This document shows positions 12,061 through 24,652 of a stretch of DNA of 64,000 nt, piece by piece. A program made the position numbers and the translations under genes. This DNA is from Spisula solida (lineage: Eukaryota > Mollusca > Bivalvia > Venerida > Mactridae). How positions within the stretch are numbered: the stretch's first letter is position 1; the number at the start of each line of letters is the position of its first letter. Under the pieces are notes generated by a model. The model was not told the DNA's origin. It saw nothing but the letters and a program-made list of their open reading frames with translations, and did no database searches. The DNA lies in contig OX365946.1 in the NCBI GenBank assembly GCA_947247005.1, positions 55,020,734 to 55,084,733 of the forward strand. The letters are read 5' to 3'.

Positions 12061-15000
12061 TGGATTATGTATGTGGACAGTGGCATAGAGGGGCCATAGT
12101 TACTATGTTGTTCTTCACGTGCGCACTTTAATTAATTATGTGGATACATACTTTTAACAAGAAAGTTACTCATTGTTGTAAAATTCCACACATAACTCAT
12201 GTTGTAGCGAAAGTGAAATGTTTAAACAATAAGTGCCCAATCAACGTATCACAGGGCTAATTAACAAAGGCGTGTGTACCTATGGTAAAACAGTTAATCA
12301 CTTATATTTGGTTCACTTAACGTCTGTTTACATCATTATGTAAGACACATTGCAATTTGGCCATCCAGAGTAATTTTTTGTTTCTAAATGTGCGCTTACA
12401 ACGATCACCTACATGTAACAAACTATTTGATCAGTGGTTATATTGATACGGTTCATAAACCGCCAGATGCATGTTGTTACATCATTTTGCGGGAGCCTAT
12501 ACGGCGGGTGTTTGGCTTTAAAGTCCAACGCTTGATATTGTGGAAGTCAATTTTTGTGAAAACAGTATAATTTAACATAATTATGAGCCAATCACCAGGG
12601 GGAACATCTTCTATTTTGATAATGTAACAAGGTTTCGAAAAGATGAAATATAAAATTATGTGTATTCAAGTTTAAGTGATTTGCCCACGAAGTACCAACT
12701 CTACATTTTTCTGATTTATTATGTTGAAATAACGTACTCTGTTGTAATGGTGAATCGGTGACAAATTTCTGAAAAGTACTAAGAATGAGAGAAACAAGAA
12801 GTTAGTACGAATAATTCCGAATTTAATACATACATATTTGAATTAAGACATGACTCGAATATGTGATACTATTAGGTGCATGTATGTATGTAGAATTTAT
12901 CAATCACTGGATTTATGTCATACGTCAAATAACGTTTAAATGACGTTCACGACGTCGCACAAATTACAAGCCTCGGATCAAGGTTACTACAAAAACAGGA
13001 TATCCCTTCCGCTATCAAGCTTTTTTCGGGCCTACGTAAAATTCACATGGACTTTATATTCTGTCCTCGAGACATTATTGACTTGCAGCAATGATATAAA
13101 TTCGATACATCCGCATGCTACACACCCGACCGAAAGTGAAAGTAGGAAAAAATATCAACATTACGACAAAGGGTCACCGGAAACGACGATAAGACAGTGA
13201 CCCTAGCGAGAAGGACCTTTTTGTCTTAGTAGGCCTAATGTAGAACCTTTATAGGGCATTGGTCCCAACCCTTTGTTAGCCTTGTATTCCTTCTATAGAA
13301 AAATTCAAAATGGCGCTAAATGTTAACGCAATTCCACAGGGATTGTTGTTACCGCAATGGGTGGTATAACCAGTAAGTTCAGTTTTAGAAAACCTACATT
13401 CAAAGCCCTTTTTAAAGGGAGCAAGCGGTCCCAAAAACGTGTGCACGAACTAAGGCACGTGATACCATTTAGTCTGGGATGCATGTGTATCCATGCCAGT
13501 GAAATTCCAGAATTTGGGCATTTAGGCGTAAACTATGGAAGCCCGAAATGACAATCCCGGCCAGTCAGCAATAGTACGCTATGGTAGCGGAAAGGATACG
13601 AATACTTTTAATTTTGATATCAGTCTGTGTAAATTCTTTCAAACTACGGAAGAATTAAAAATCAATCTTTTTGTCGAAATACAGGTTTTCCTGGAGACTG
13701 GATCATATAATGTTATATAAATTCTATAACATTATTTCCTTCTCTGTTTTATTGGTTCTACCAATCGTGATAGAAATTTACAACAGCTGTATAATAACTT
13801 GACTGGTACCACAATAGTGTACCAGTGTTGAACATTACTCGTTTTACTATCATTAAAACGATTTATAAGAAAAGCATGGTACAAAATAGTCGCTGATTCT
13901 GCATTTACATAAAGAAATACTCGTTTCTAAATTTCAAATTCGTATCATTAAACTCATACTGCCGTTCTGTTTTGGTAATGTATGCCACGTTTGTAGTATC
14001 TAATAAAACGTTACATTAATGCAGACAATTTGATGATATCAGTGGCATTGTCAAACCCTATAATGCACGAACAGGTACCTCTATTTCTTCACATCAAATT
14101 ATACATCTCATTGCTAAATTACTAGGTAGCCACTAACCAGTCTAGCTGATTGCTAGGTAACCATATTGGTTATTTAAAGTATGTTACTGTGCTGTCTGAG
14201 AATGTCTCATTAAACGCATTTACCAAGAAATACAGATTATTATAGAAATGTCTTGTTTAATATAACCAGACGAGCAGACATTATTTCCAAGTGATAAAAA
14301 TAAAAAGGATGATATATTTAGGAACGGAATCGTGGGCTATAAATGTCAAATTGCCAGGTGTCTTAAAACGCTAAATGCTTTGTTTCTAAACAATAGGGTC
14401 GGAAATACGGTCATACAAAAAATTCATTGCTGTCTTGTTTTAATTATAGAAGTGTAGGATTTCAAATAAAGTTTTAAAGCTTACAATTTTGAGTACAGAC
14501 GGTGCCAAAATGAAACCACGCTCTGCTTCAAGTTGATTCAGATACCGGATATGCACTTCCCGGACAGCATTAAATGATTGATTTATAATTCCTCATATGA
14601 AAGGAAGTCTTTAAGCAGAATTAATCCTTTTAATGAGAATCATTGACTATTTTACTAAGAGATGCGCAAAACAAAGCACAGAAAATAGACGATGAAATAC
14701 GTACAAAAACCAATACCCCATTATAGATCGTCGGCGATACATCTAATATTCTATTGAACAATACTCATTTCAATTTCATTCAGTCAAATATGATGTATTG
14801 TTCAGTACTGGCCTGGGAATCATAGAAAAAGGCTACGTGTGAAAACTGGTCTCTGTTTCTATTCTGGATACACATCAATTTAATTAGGTATCTTTATTTG
14901 CGTTTTAAAGACAAAAACTGTAAATCCCTCATTGATCCGATTTCAACAACTTCGGATAGAGCATTCTTAACACTTTGGTAAATAAATTTACTACACCTTG

Positions 15001-15639
15001 AGTATGTATATTTCCCAGCTCCTTTCCTTTTGATTGCATGTATCTGAAAGATTCTGCACGGTAAACATGTTTAAAACTTGGCGGCCTGGTTGAAACTATA
15101 CCACGGCTAGTATTCACAAAGCATCTTTAGGGAAAACTTAAATATTTTGACTTAAAACTAAAAACACATGAGCTGCACAAATTTCCCAAGAAACTAATGT
15201 TTTCTTTGCGATTATTGTAGCTCTAGCTCTTTTGTTCCATTCATTCTGCAATACGTATATTCGACGACGCCGTCTTACTGGTGTGTTTAAATAAACTACC
15301 AGATTGATTTGTTTTTATAGGTAAAGATGCATGTACTCAATTCTGTTTTTCATTGGGAGCAAAAGGAATAAGTTGCCCACTTTGAGAACATAATTATACT
15401 GGATTAAAGTGTCTTGTAATTCAGAAGCTAATTAGGCGAAAGTACTATATGATAGGTTGACGTACGATATAATATAGGATGTACTTTATGTCACTCTGAA
15501 CATGTTTGTTTTAATTTATTTAATCCCAATTGACCGAAACACCGTGATTACAACAAACGTGATGAAAATACAGCTGAAAATATCTACATACATATGTCGC
15601 ATTATTACTTAACAAAGCAAGCACAATACTGTATTTGTT
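12061..15639. other. Non-coding AT-rich stretch
   Basis: Several open frames of 60-86 codons lie at 12388-13720, but none shows a domain, a signal peptide or convincing splice sites. I see no other structure. Confidence 0.45.
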
Positions 15640-17330
15640 AATCAAAGCAGTGAGAGTGCTGATTGGAGGCGATCTGGTTGCTGGTACTAAAGCTTAAACT
15701 GTCTTTACACGTTTATTGTTCGTTTTCTTACTGCCGATCTTGTCTTGAATGTCGAAATAGGCATTATTATGTGACTATATAGGCATGTTGTGTATCTAAA
15801 TAATTGTAAAAAGGGGCATATCAATTTATATGTAATACGTGTATTAAATGCGTATATCAAAAGTGGCTTTAAGGTGATTCCCGACTCTTATTTTTTTCTG
15901 TACAAGAGGTATCAAACACCTGATTTTTATGGAGAACACCCTCATGATAGTGATATTGCAAACCCATAACAGTTTTGCTCGGCTAGTTTTCAAGATATTT
16001 TTAGATTATGGGGAACCCCCCTAAAAACTGACATTTGCATTTCACCGAAAGTTTGACATTTAATTACATGGAACTTGGCATGCATGAAATTTCGTATATA
16101 CGGAATCACACGATAACGTTTGTTTTAGACTATGGATGTTACATGTATTTTTAAATGCTATTTTAAAATATGTGATTTTTCATTTTTAAGTTATACGAAA
16201 ATAATAGTTGAACAACATACTGTTTTCGTACATGCAACCAGTAGAGTAACTATTATAGAAGTTTTATCCCAAATTTCATGGCAGATGCTCGGCTAGATAT
16301 TTTTAATTGACACTTTAGTGATTTCGGAAATGTCGAAAACCAGGAGAGTTTACAAAATACATCAACGTTTTTAATACGCTGTATTCAGTTTTCGCGATAG
16401 TTTGTGTTTGAAAAATGTGTATATTTATGATGAGCCCATGCTCTTTTGCATTAGCTAGTCTATATTCTTACGAAATAAATGCAAAAGAACCTTCCTCTAA
16501 AGTAGTCGGGATGCTTGCTAAACAAATATTAAAACTTGGATAAAATTTTGTGTGGGCGCATTATATTACGTTTCACATACGCTACAGCTAGTATTCGCGA
16601 GTGTTTCAACATTTGGAATAAATGGCACATAAAATTTCAGCTATAGCTTTATTCGGCAAGCTTAATATAGTATAATATAGTAATAATTATACAGTAAATT
16701 CGCGAGTTTAAGCCATGAGAACATGCTGACACATCAATTTTAAGTTTTTCGTACTATTTCATCATGGTAGTCAGACGCTTTCAATACGTCTTATTTACAC
16801 AGATTTCTAAACTTCCGCTCAACTGAAGAGTTGGGAATCACCTTATAATAATACTACGCGCCTATTTATCAGATTCTACAGTACCGTCTTGTAATCACTT
16901 CCCTCACACCGTGAGACAGTCTATAGAAAGCGGCTAGTATAGCCACACCATATGATTGCATAATAGTACTTTGCAGACGATATACGATTCATTCAAAAAA
17001 TAGCTATACAGCCGGGACATTTGATGAACACGTCATTTTCATATTACACAGTTCGAAACAAGTTCGATATCGCCTCGGCGGAGTGATTATCTGCAAAAAT
17101 ATCGATTTAACGAACAGTTTCACAATAATTGTTGATCTTAGGCTGATTGAATAAAATCAGTTTAAAAATTTGGAGAAACATATGTAGCAGTATTGGGAAA
17201 GTTGACAGTTTATGGAACTACATGTACTTGAATGCGGATTCACATTGAGCCTAAAGGCGGTTCAGGTTGAATTAAGAAATGGGCAATGGTAGTATAGAGA
17301 GGCTATCGCCTTGCAAAAACGGTTGTTAAA
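15640..17330. repeat. Dispersed repeat copy 1, interrupted by a 970-bp transposon
   Basis: The segments 15640-15872 and 16847-17330 align closely and in order with 28740-29510. Shared landmarks include GAGAGTGCTGATTGGAGGCG near the left end and CAGCCGGGACATTTG in the middle. Between them this copy carries the element 15873-16842, which is absent from the other copy. The repeat itself encodes nothing recognisable. Confidence 0.85.
15873..16842. mobile_element. Non-autonomous DNA transposon, 970 bp, with empty site at 28.97 kb
   Basis: The ends are inverted copies of GGTGATTCCCGACTCTT (17 bp, one mismatch). The left border is TTAA at 15869-15872 and the right border TTAT at 16843-16846. The paralogous repeat at 28970-28980 has the uninterrupted site CTTTAAAATAATACTA. 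A TTAA target (piggyBac-like) with one mutation in the right copy reproduces that site exactly. A TA target with AGGTGATTCC ends also fits, with one mismatch. There is no transposase inside. Confidence 0.85.
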
Positions 17331-17340
17331 ATATATCGCA

Positions 17341-17577
17341 GGCTTAGAATTAGAAGGTCGTAAGTGCTTCCTTATACTTAAGACTCATACATATTTGAAA
17401 TCGTCATCACGAGGCGCTTCTTATAAGCCTATTTTCATGAAAATCGGAAGTGGTCATGTTGACCAAACCGAAGTTTAAAACTCATGTTCTTCCATTAGTA
17501 AAGACTAGTTTTCAGACAGTTTTTCCTTGTTTTCTCAAAATATTGATTTTGTTCTTACGACCTTCTTATTCTAAGCC
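17341..17577. mobile_element. Small inverted-repeat element (MITE), 237 bp
   Basis: The ends are inverted copies: GGCTTAGAATTAGAAGGTCG plus TAAG at the left, and its reverse complement at the right with one mismatch. It lies directly to the right of the dispersed repeat ending at 17330. The target duplication is unclear, and the interior is non-coding. Confidence 0.75.
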
Positions 17578-17619
17578 AGCAAAATGTTAATGTTTTGCCA
17601 CGTTGTTCAAGTATAGGAT

Positions 17620-17965
17620 AGACAATGAGTATCGCTAGTTATGAGATTTAGACGGCGAGCTTTAGCGAACGTCTAATTTGATAACCAGTGATACGATATG
17701 TCCATCCGACTTAGATCACGTGACTGACTAATTTGTACCTTTACCGTTATTCATTCACATTAAAGAAATTGTACATTGTATTTCTACCCAGACTATGTAA
17801 TTTCCTCCCAGCAATAGGATTATATTCTGCACCTACTACTCAAAACAACAAATGATCAAAAGCACAGGTTTTACGGGTCAAAAGTGTTGGATACGGGATT
17901 TAGACAATGGCAATACTGCGCTGTGATTGGCTATTCACGGCTTATAGTGGTCTAATACGGGCTTT
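17620..17965. repeat. Dispersed repeat, paralogous to 8381-8750
   Basis: Collinear with the 8.4-kb copy, including the hairpin near the left end (here more diverged) and the segment TCCCAGCAATAGGATTA. This copy has small deletions relative to the other. Confidence 0.75.
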
Positions 17966-18555
17966 TGTTGTGTATGTATTTTTGTTTCCCGTATTGGTGT
18001 GCATATGGATCAGTACACACCATGTTCAACTAATTCTGAATGGTCTGGGAAAGCATTTTATTGCAAAAGAATAAATCTGTTCAGCGTGTAAATCTCACAA
18101 TGATTTTGCTGCAGCAATCCAATATTAGTATTCTGTGGAAACAAATGTTTATAATCAAACGTAAAGAAGGCATACATTAATTTGGCATAAAGTAGCATAT
18201 CGTGAATACAGCGACGATATATAATTGGTCTAAATGTGAACGTGAAGTAACCATTTTCTTCTTTTCCCAGGAACTGATGCATGGAAATCAATAGCTTTAA
18301 CTTAATACAATTACAACGAGGCCCGGGAGGGTGATTTCTGGGTGCTTTAGACCTTTTCGCAGGACTAAGAACCTAAGGCAAAATTTATCTGATTGCAAGA
18401 GTACATACCCCTACTTAATGAAGCACGGAAACTTGACGGTGCACCTAATCTGAAGGTCACCAGTCAACGCCACGATTTTTATAGTTTAACTGAACTTTGT
18501 TATGATTTTTGTCTTCTTCCAAAAATAATGTTCTTATATAATGTTAATAATAGTA
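17966..18555. other. Non-coding stretch
   Basis: No gene or element is recognised. A short GC-rich patch (GAGGCCCGGGAGGGTGATTT) lies near 18319. Confidence 0.4.
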
Positions 18556-18695
18556 ATGGGTATATAGGCTTGCTTGACATATCCATTTTTGGGGATGTGG
18601 ATGGTTCGTTCTATGTCTAACTCTTGTGTGGGTGGCTAGTTCCTGTGTGGCTCTGGATTGTCTGTGCGCAACAGTGTTTATTTAGTTTAGAGCTC
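18556..18695 (+). repeat. Dispersed repeat family member (copies at 39.64 and 43.36 kb)
   Basis: About 140 bp match two other places in the window (39638-39765 and 43350-43500), all in the same orientation. Shared landmarks are GGATGTGGATGGTTCGT, then a GGGTGGC block, then GGATTGTCTGTGCG, then TTTATTTAG. The element type is unknown. Confidence 0.65.
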
Positions 18696-18799
18696 ATCTA
18701 AAATCAATACATGTACTTACAACTATAAACAGTTTTACGAAATGTTGCTTTCTGTGACTCACTTAAAATGTACAGTAGTGGGCTCGTTGTTTGACAATA

Positions 18800-19097
18800 A
18801 GAAACAAGACTGCGTTCAATAAACGCTTATGCCCCCTGTGGAAGCCTTGTCCATAAGTCTAAGTCCAAAATTAGGTCAAGGTGAAGGTCAAAATGGGGTT
18901 AGGTGATACTGGCGTGTGGAGAGTGTTCATACACAACATCCATGCAAGTATGAAAGCTTTGTAGCAAGCCATATTAATGCTAGAAGAAACGGTCAATTTG
19001 GGTTAACCAGGACGGACGGACGAACGGACGAACGGACGGACGGACAGGTGAATCACTATATGCCTCCCCATCTATCGATAGGGGGGCATAAAAAACA
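18800..19097. mobile_element. MITE-like repeat with GACG microsatellite
   Basis: The core is bounded by inverted TTATGCCCCC (18827-18836) and GGGGGCATAA (near 19082-19091). An internal run of GACGGACG units lies at about 19010-19045. This layout resembles a repeat I associate with bivalve genomes; that is recall, not a search. The outer borders are approximate. The 61-codon frame over it only translates the repeat. Confidence 0.7.
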
Positions 19098-20001
19098 GTG
19101 ATCGTTTACGTCTAGATTCGTACTCGTAATGAATATCAAATAGTTTTATTCTTACAAGCTTTTTGCAGGAAACATCTTAGTTCTCCAATATGCCATTGGT
19201 TTTATCTAAACACATCTGTATACATGCCAATGACAAATGCGATTGCTGAGATATCTTGGTTTGTGAAACGCTGTTATGTGTATACGTACGGCGTATAATA
19301 CGAAATAGTGTAACATATGAACACTTATTTTTTGTAGTCCTACACTTCCTACGTACTTTTCTACTACATTCGTTTGATAATTTGATGAACGAACTTATGA
19401 CTTTATTACGCAGAATAATTTTCTTTTTGTTTGATCATATTTGTATATATTATAGTGAATTTCATCTACAACAGAGGAAAGTAAGTTGGTATTGGATAGC
19501 TCAGCAAGTGTTATGCCAGGGAGGCATTTAAAATATTCGTTGAAAGCAGTTTACATGATCATTTGTTAAACATATATTAACTTTCCAATGCCTGCTTGAT
19601 CAGAAAACATGCAATATCCGATACTCACTCATATCTCATAATCAGACATATTCTATAACCAGTCTTATCTGATAATCAACCATTATATGCGACAACTGGC
19701 CATACCTAAAATGCTATGTTTTCCGACAACATGTGCTAACTGGAACCAGCTGGTGCAGCATACGTCTGGTGTTCAGTCGGTAATTTAAAGTATCAGTTTC
19801 ATATATACTGGCCATCTGTTGTTTCGCGGTACTAACAGTTAAAAATATTATTCAAATGCAATAATCAACGTACATCTCTTAAAACTGTATATCATCATTT
19901 TCTTCCATTCTTTCTACGATGAATACATCACAAATAAGTTAATAAAGTAGCAAAATCAAGGAGTATTGCAACTTTGTTTATGGTAGGTATCGGCCATGTT
20001 T
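19098..20001. other. Non-coding AT-rich stretch
   Basis: No gene or element is recognised. The 91-codon frame at 19256-19531 has no recognisable motif. Confidence 0.4.
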
Positions 20002-20415
20002 AGTCAATGACGTCATCATTGGTTTCGCGGTACGGGCTAAATTCCAAACAGTAAATTGAACACTAAAGGTTAAACACCACTAAATGTTAACCACGCTGTA
20101 TTTTAATCTATTTGCGGTCTATTACGAAATTTAGAAGTTAAATCTTAAGGTACGGAAAATATTGGCAGCAGTTAAAATACTTCATGCTGCCAAAAGAAAC
20201 CCTTCATGGAAGTGCTAGCAATAGTTTGACTGTCCCTCGTTAGCATTCCCGATTCAGTTTGATTCTTCAAATTCTCAGAATGTGTGCACCATAAAAATGA
20301 CTTTTAGTGGTCTTTGACCTATTTCAACAACAACAACAGGAAGTTAACTGTAGTAAACACTCAGAGGATGGAGTTTTAGAATTTACCGCGACTCCAATGA
20401 TGACGCGAAACCAGT
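20002..20415. repeat. Possible inverted-repeat element, imperfect ends
   Basis: The left end has GACGTCATCATTGGTTTCGC and the right end carries a related inverted sequence (GACTCCAATGATGACGCG). Parts such as TCGCGGTA and AAATTC also match with small gaps. It may be an old non-autonomous transposon of about 410 bp. The borders and target duplication are not resolved. Confidence 0.4.
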
Positions 20416-20785
20416 GATATTGAGTATAATACATCATTCACAAACTTCTTCGTGTTGAATTGGTGTTATAGGCTCCAAATATCAAAAAAAGAAAACTTCA
20501 GTACAAATCGGTTACGAGTTTTATGAAAACAAGTATGAGCAAAAGTTGTATTTGAATTTATAATAATGGGGGTTGTAATTAACATGTAGAACGTAAGCCC
20601 TTGACATTCATGAAACGGGTGTTTTTCTCTCAGTAAAACGTGACCGAATTTATCATTTTGATTTCCTTATCTGTATAGAACACTAATGTATGATATTAAC
20701 ATTGTATATAGTCCTAGATAATAACAAACCGGACATAGGAGGCAGCACTCAACAACAACTGAAGAACACTAAAGGTACAAAAGAC

Positions 20786-21520
20786 GTCATCTCTAGACCT
20801 GGACAAGGATGGTACAAAGCTTTGGAAGCTCACCAAACAGCTAAACGATAAAGGGGGTAACAACAGAGACACAATAACCTTGCACTGTACCAATTACAAG
20901 GCATAAATGGATGCCATCATGCAGGCAATCAAAACTATTGAATAGTTCGAAGAGAACTGTCAACAGTTGGTTATACTGACGGATGCTTTATCAGTCCTTA
21001 ATGCTCTAACAAGTGCCAAACTCCCTTCACTTGCCAGGGAATTACACATACTTGGCAAGAAACGGAGAGTGTGTCTTTAATGAATACCCCCACAGCGTGG
21101 TGTTCCTGGTAATGAGACTGCAGACAGACTGGCAAACATCTCGCATGAAGAAAATCTCACCATGATTAAGACATATGCAAGAGCACAGTAACCAAAAGAT
21201 GACTACCATCTACTTAAACGATGGGAACAAGTGATTATACTCAGACTTCGCACAGGAAACAACAGGCTCAATGCCCATATGTACGAAAAACTGAAGCTGT
21301 CCGAAACACCAAAGTGCTCCTGTGGTGTGACAGACCAGTCAACAGAGCACATACTCCAGCAGTGCCACCTGTATGAACCATTAAGAAAACGTATATGGCC
21401 AATCTTAACCACCCTAGACCAAAGCTTCATGGCAAGAAGAATGACCTCAAGAGGACTGCTACCTTTATCGCTATGACCGGGGTGGTAGTGTAAACAGTGA
21501 ACGAAAAGAAGAAGAAGAAA
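20786..21520 (+). pseudogene. Non-LTR retrotransposon remnant: linker joined to RNase H, reverse transcriptase deleted
   Basis: One plus frame can be followed from about 20790 to 21476, broken by several stop codons. The first part (LDKDGTKLWKLTKQLND) resembles the linker between endonuclease and reverse transcriptase of jockey/I-type LINEs. It passes directly into RNase H: CTNYKA followed by a stop where the catalytic Glu is expected, then LTDALSVLNAL with the second acidic residue, then a GVPGNETADRLAN block. The cysteine-rich tail CSCGVTDQSTEHILQQC follows. The whole reverse transcriptase domain is missing, so this copy carries an internal deletion. A GAA-rich tail follows at 21508-21522. 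It is dead. Confidence 0.85.
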
Positions 21521-21522
21521 GG

Positions 21523-22339
21523 CACTAAACGAACAGTGTATGAATTGCTTGCTCTGCAAGAAAATGGCTCACGTAAAAATAACGAGTAATATGTTTTGAT
21601 GACTTTTGACTTATTATTTAGGCTGGAAAATTGTTATTTCCGACTGTTTTTGGAGACGTAAATCAGAAATTGCACCATTTTCCAGTATTTATGTTGAAAT
21701 ACCAAACTAGGGACATCGAGCATCACACGTAACAGAAACAGCAGGGCGCGGAAGGCACAAAAGGAAAACATGTAAAAGAACAGAAAAGTCATATACGACC
21801 ATTAAGGGGGCATTTAGAAACATGTAACGAACTTGAGCTGCACATAGAGATACCATGTAACATACTTAAATATAGTGCACCACTCATTCAATAGCAATAA
21901 ATATACCAATTCAAAGATACCAATTCAATAAGCATTAAGTTACCATAGACTTAATGATTGCAACCAGTTTCCAGTCTCGTACAATTTACTATGCATCAAC
22001 TATTTCGATGAAGAAAACTCGCTGGACGATACATTCGTCTTGATTTTCAAATTAAGAAATATGGGCTATTTAAAAACAGCTGAGCTTGTTATCCATGAAC
22101 ACAATATAAAGTTGGTAACCAATGTCAGTAGATAACCCCAATTGCTTTTGAGAATACTGCGGCTAAAGCTATTGCAGCTGCATGGTACTCATACTCGTGT
22201 GTGTTTTGACGAGCTTTTACTTTTTGCAATATGACTAATTGCTCTAATGCACCCGGTAAATGCTTTTAACTAGTAATTAGCTGGTTTACTGTTGAAACTA
22301 GGTAAGTTAGCTTGGGCGTATAGGTTTTTGATTGCTGAA
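21523..22339. other. Non-coding stretch
   Basis: No gene is recognised. A degenerate relative of the dispersed CTGTCCGA-type repeat may be present on the minus strand around 21720-21800. Confidence 0.35.
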
Positions 22340-22500
22340 ACTAGTTCCTTCAGCTTTTTGACAGCTTGGTCTTGGGCGGATCATTTTCTCGTTCGGTTGT
22401 GTGTTGGGCAGTGTGCCTTGCATGTTGTTTTTTGTTTTAGTTTAGCAGCCTTCCCTGTCCGACTTAATATTATTGTTTTGCTATACATGAAGCGTAGTCT
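22340..22500 (+). repeat. Dispersed repeat with GCCTTCCCTGTCCGAC motif
   Basis: A T-rich segment of about 150 bp with the order GTGTGTTGGGCAGTGTGCCT, then a TTTGTTTTAG tract, then CAGCCTTCCCTGTCCGACTT. The same order occurs at 27100-27250 and 45660-45790, and in reverse at 11.1 kb. It may be the end of a retroelement. The 74-codon frame here is a by-product. Confidence 0.6.
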
Positions 22501-23940
22501 GACGATCTTAAAGTAAGTACTTTTTTCATTGAGATACAAGATGTTTATGATATAATATTTGTCATAATTAAAAAACTTATCAAAAGATACACATCTGATT
22601 ACAATAAACCCTGGTGCATATTACATCTTGAAATGTTGTAAGTTGTAACATAATCGACCAATTGTGATAAAATTGATCTGGTAAACAAACACGCTAGTGT
22701 GGCTGCAGCAAAATCATGAACGTGAATCATGAATCATTAGCTCCAAAAAATGGAGAACCCAAAACAAAGAAATTTGATTTTAATCGAAAACCACTGCGTA
22801 AGCTCAGCAAAAACAAAGGCACGCTTTTAACTGGCGATCCCTCAATTCGCCGCAAGATTTTCCTAAATTAATTCATTGTAATGAAAAATACATTAGCTGA
22901 TCTCTCCAGGAATTTAATATAAAACGGTGTGTATTGTAATGTTAGCAAATTACTGTTGGAAGATCGCCGACACGAATCAATACGGTATCTTTTCAATGTT
23001 CAGTTTAAGCCAAAATGCAGTAAATTTATATATTTTATTTTAGGCAAAACATTTCATTTACTGATTGATTTATGAGGTTAGAATTCATCAAATGCAAGGT
23101 TCACCCTTACACAATATAATGTTATGATGGTCTGTCTGATCGTCTATATAATACTCGTATATGCTACGAGCGCATTCATTCATTTTACTATATTTATAAT
23201 GATCGCATATCTGTCTCTATTATCGTATTATCTTTAAGCTTGTATTCTTCTGCGCCATTGAGTATTTAAATGAAGATTCCAAACTAATAAAGCAATGGCT
23301 GTTGTATACCCGAGTCTACATACAGCCAAACATGAGATAATAGAGAAGTTGCAATGCGAACGTGTACGACTACTTGTACGTGTAGTTACCGTACATGTAT
23401 ACGTACACGTTGTAATTAAAATTGGCTTGTGAAACACAATCACAGGAAGTTATATCATGATTTCTTCGTGAATCGATAATGAGTGTTTACACAAACTCAA
23501 TGTGACTACTGTCGGTTCAATAAGTTATACTAATGAGGGAACTGTCCCATTCAAAAAATAGGGGGGGGGGCTTATGTTTTATATAATAAAATAGATATAG
23601 TGCGCCCATGATAACAAGAAAGGCGGGACATTTTGGTATAATCCATTTAGGTGGATTATTCAGGTGTGAATGATTTATCCGTTATGGTTTTAGAACAAAA
23701 CCTACCTTATCTGTTTTCTTTAGTTATGTGCAAAACCAACTGTCCAATAGTTGACAAAACCGATCCATGTTTGTAAACATCACGTTATCCTGGGCGCACT
23801 ATACCTCAAGCAATATAGTTCGATTTCGAGCATTGAGCCGTGACTGCACTTTTAAGGTTTTAACCACTAATCGATATAGGTTGGTATAGTTTTGACCAGT
23901 ACGATAAGTAATACAATTAAGGCCAAATATTTCATGTGTC
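22501..23940. other. Non-coding stretch
   Basis: Nothing coding is recognised. A short G run lies near 23562-23570. Confidence 0.4.
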
Positions 23941-23943
23941 TGG

Positions 23944-24022
23944 ATAGTCGTGACGGTAAAGCGCTTGATACATTGTAAAATACATTTTGTCCGACCAGGG
24001 CGAGTTCGAATCCCACCAAAGT
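23944..24022 (+). mobile_element. tRNA-like sequence with Pol III-type boxes
   Basis: A-box-like TAGTCGTGACGG is followed by AAGCGCTTG and a B box GAGTTCGAATCC, with a T run shortly after (24026-24030) that could stop RNA polymerase III. The acceptor and T stems pair poorly, so this is a pseudo-tRNA or SINE head rather than a working tRNA. Confidence 0.5.
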
Positions 24023-24344
24023 AGTTTTTCATTTTTATTATATTTTTTTAAATGCACACAACTTGTAAAATCCGTGTAATACTAGTATATGTGACACACC
24101 ATATCTGTAACATGTATACTTTAGAACGTTATGAAGGCTTATCACCCGAATATAGGATGTCAGTAAGCTCGAAATACACCAACGATCGAAATGAGTGAAA
24201 ATGATAAATATATTGAATCAACGAATTTAAATGGATAAATTAAAAAATATAAACAAAATCTTTAACTTATAATAACGTCTTTATTTTCTGCGGATAACAT
24301 AAACTTATAATCTCGTTAAATAATATAAAACAATGAATTAAAAA

Positions 24345-24421
24345 AATGAGCGAATCCGGGATTCGAACCACCGACTTCTGGGTTAGAAACTCTGAACGTA
24401 GCCGACTGCACTAAACAGTAA
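24345..24421 (-). mobile_element. tRNA-like sequence with Pol III-type boxes
   Basis: On the minus strand TAGTGCAGTCGG matches an A box and GGTTCGAATCC is a perfect B box. A run of T follows just beyond. The 3' acceptor sequence has no partner at the 5' end, so a functional tRNA is unlikely. Confidence 0.55.
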
Positions 24422-24586
24422 TCTGATTTAATACAGATATCTGTAAGAATTATATCATTAAAAATGCGCTCCATACGTAATAAATGAGAGACTACCCGCC
24501 AAAAATGGACTAGTCGGATAGGTCATGGCTCAGGGTTCAAAATTGAACTATAGTATAATACTTGAAAACCAGTTTTTACATCGTGT

Positions 24587-24652
24587 CGTTAGTCTAGTGA
24601 ATAAGCATGCCGCTATCATACACGTAATTTTGTTCAATCTCGCCGCTGGTTA
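24587..24652 (+). mobile_element. tRNA-like sequence, degenerate
   Basis: TTAGTCTAGTGAATAAGC resembles an A box and adjoining D-arm, and TGTTCAATCTCG resembles a B box. It is the third tRNA-like sequence within 710 bp. Confidence 0.45.
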
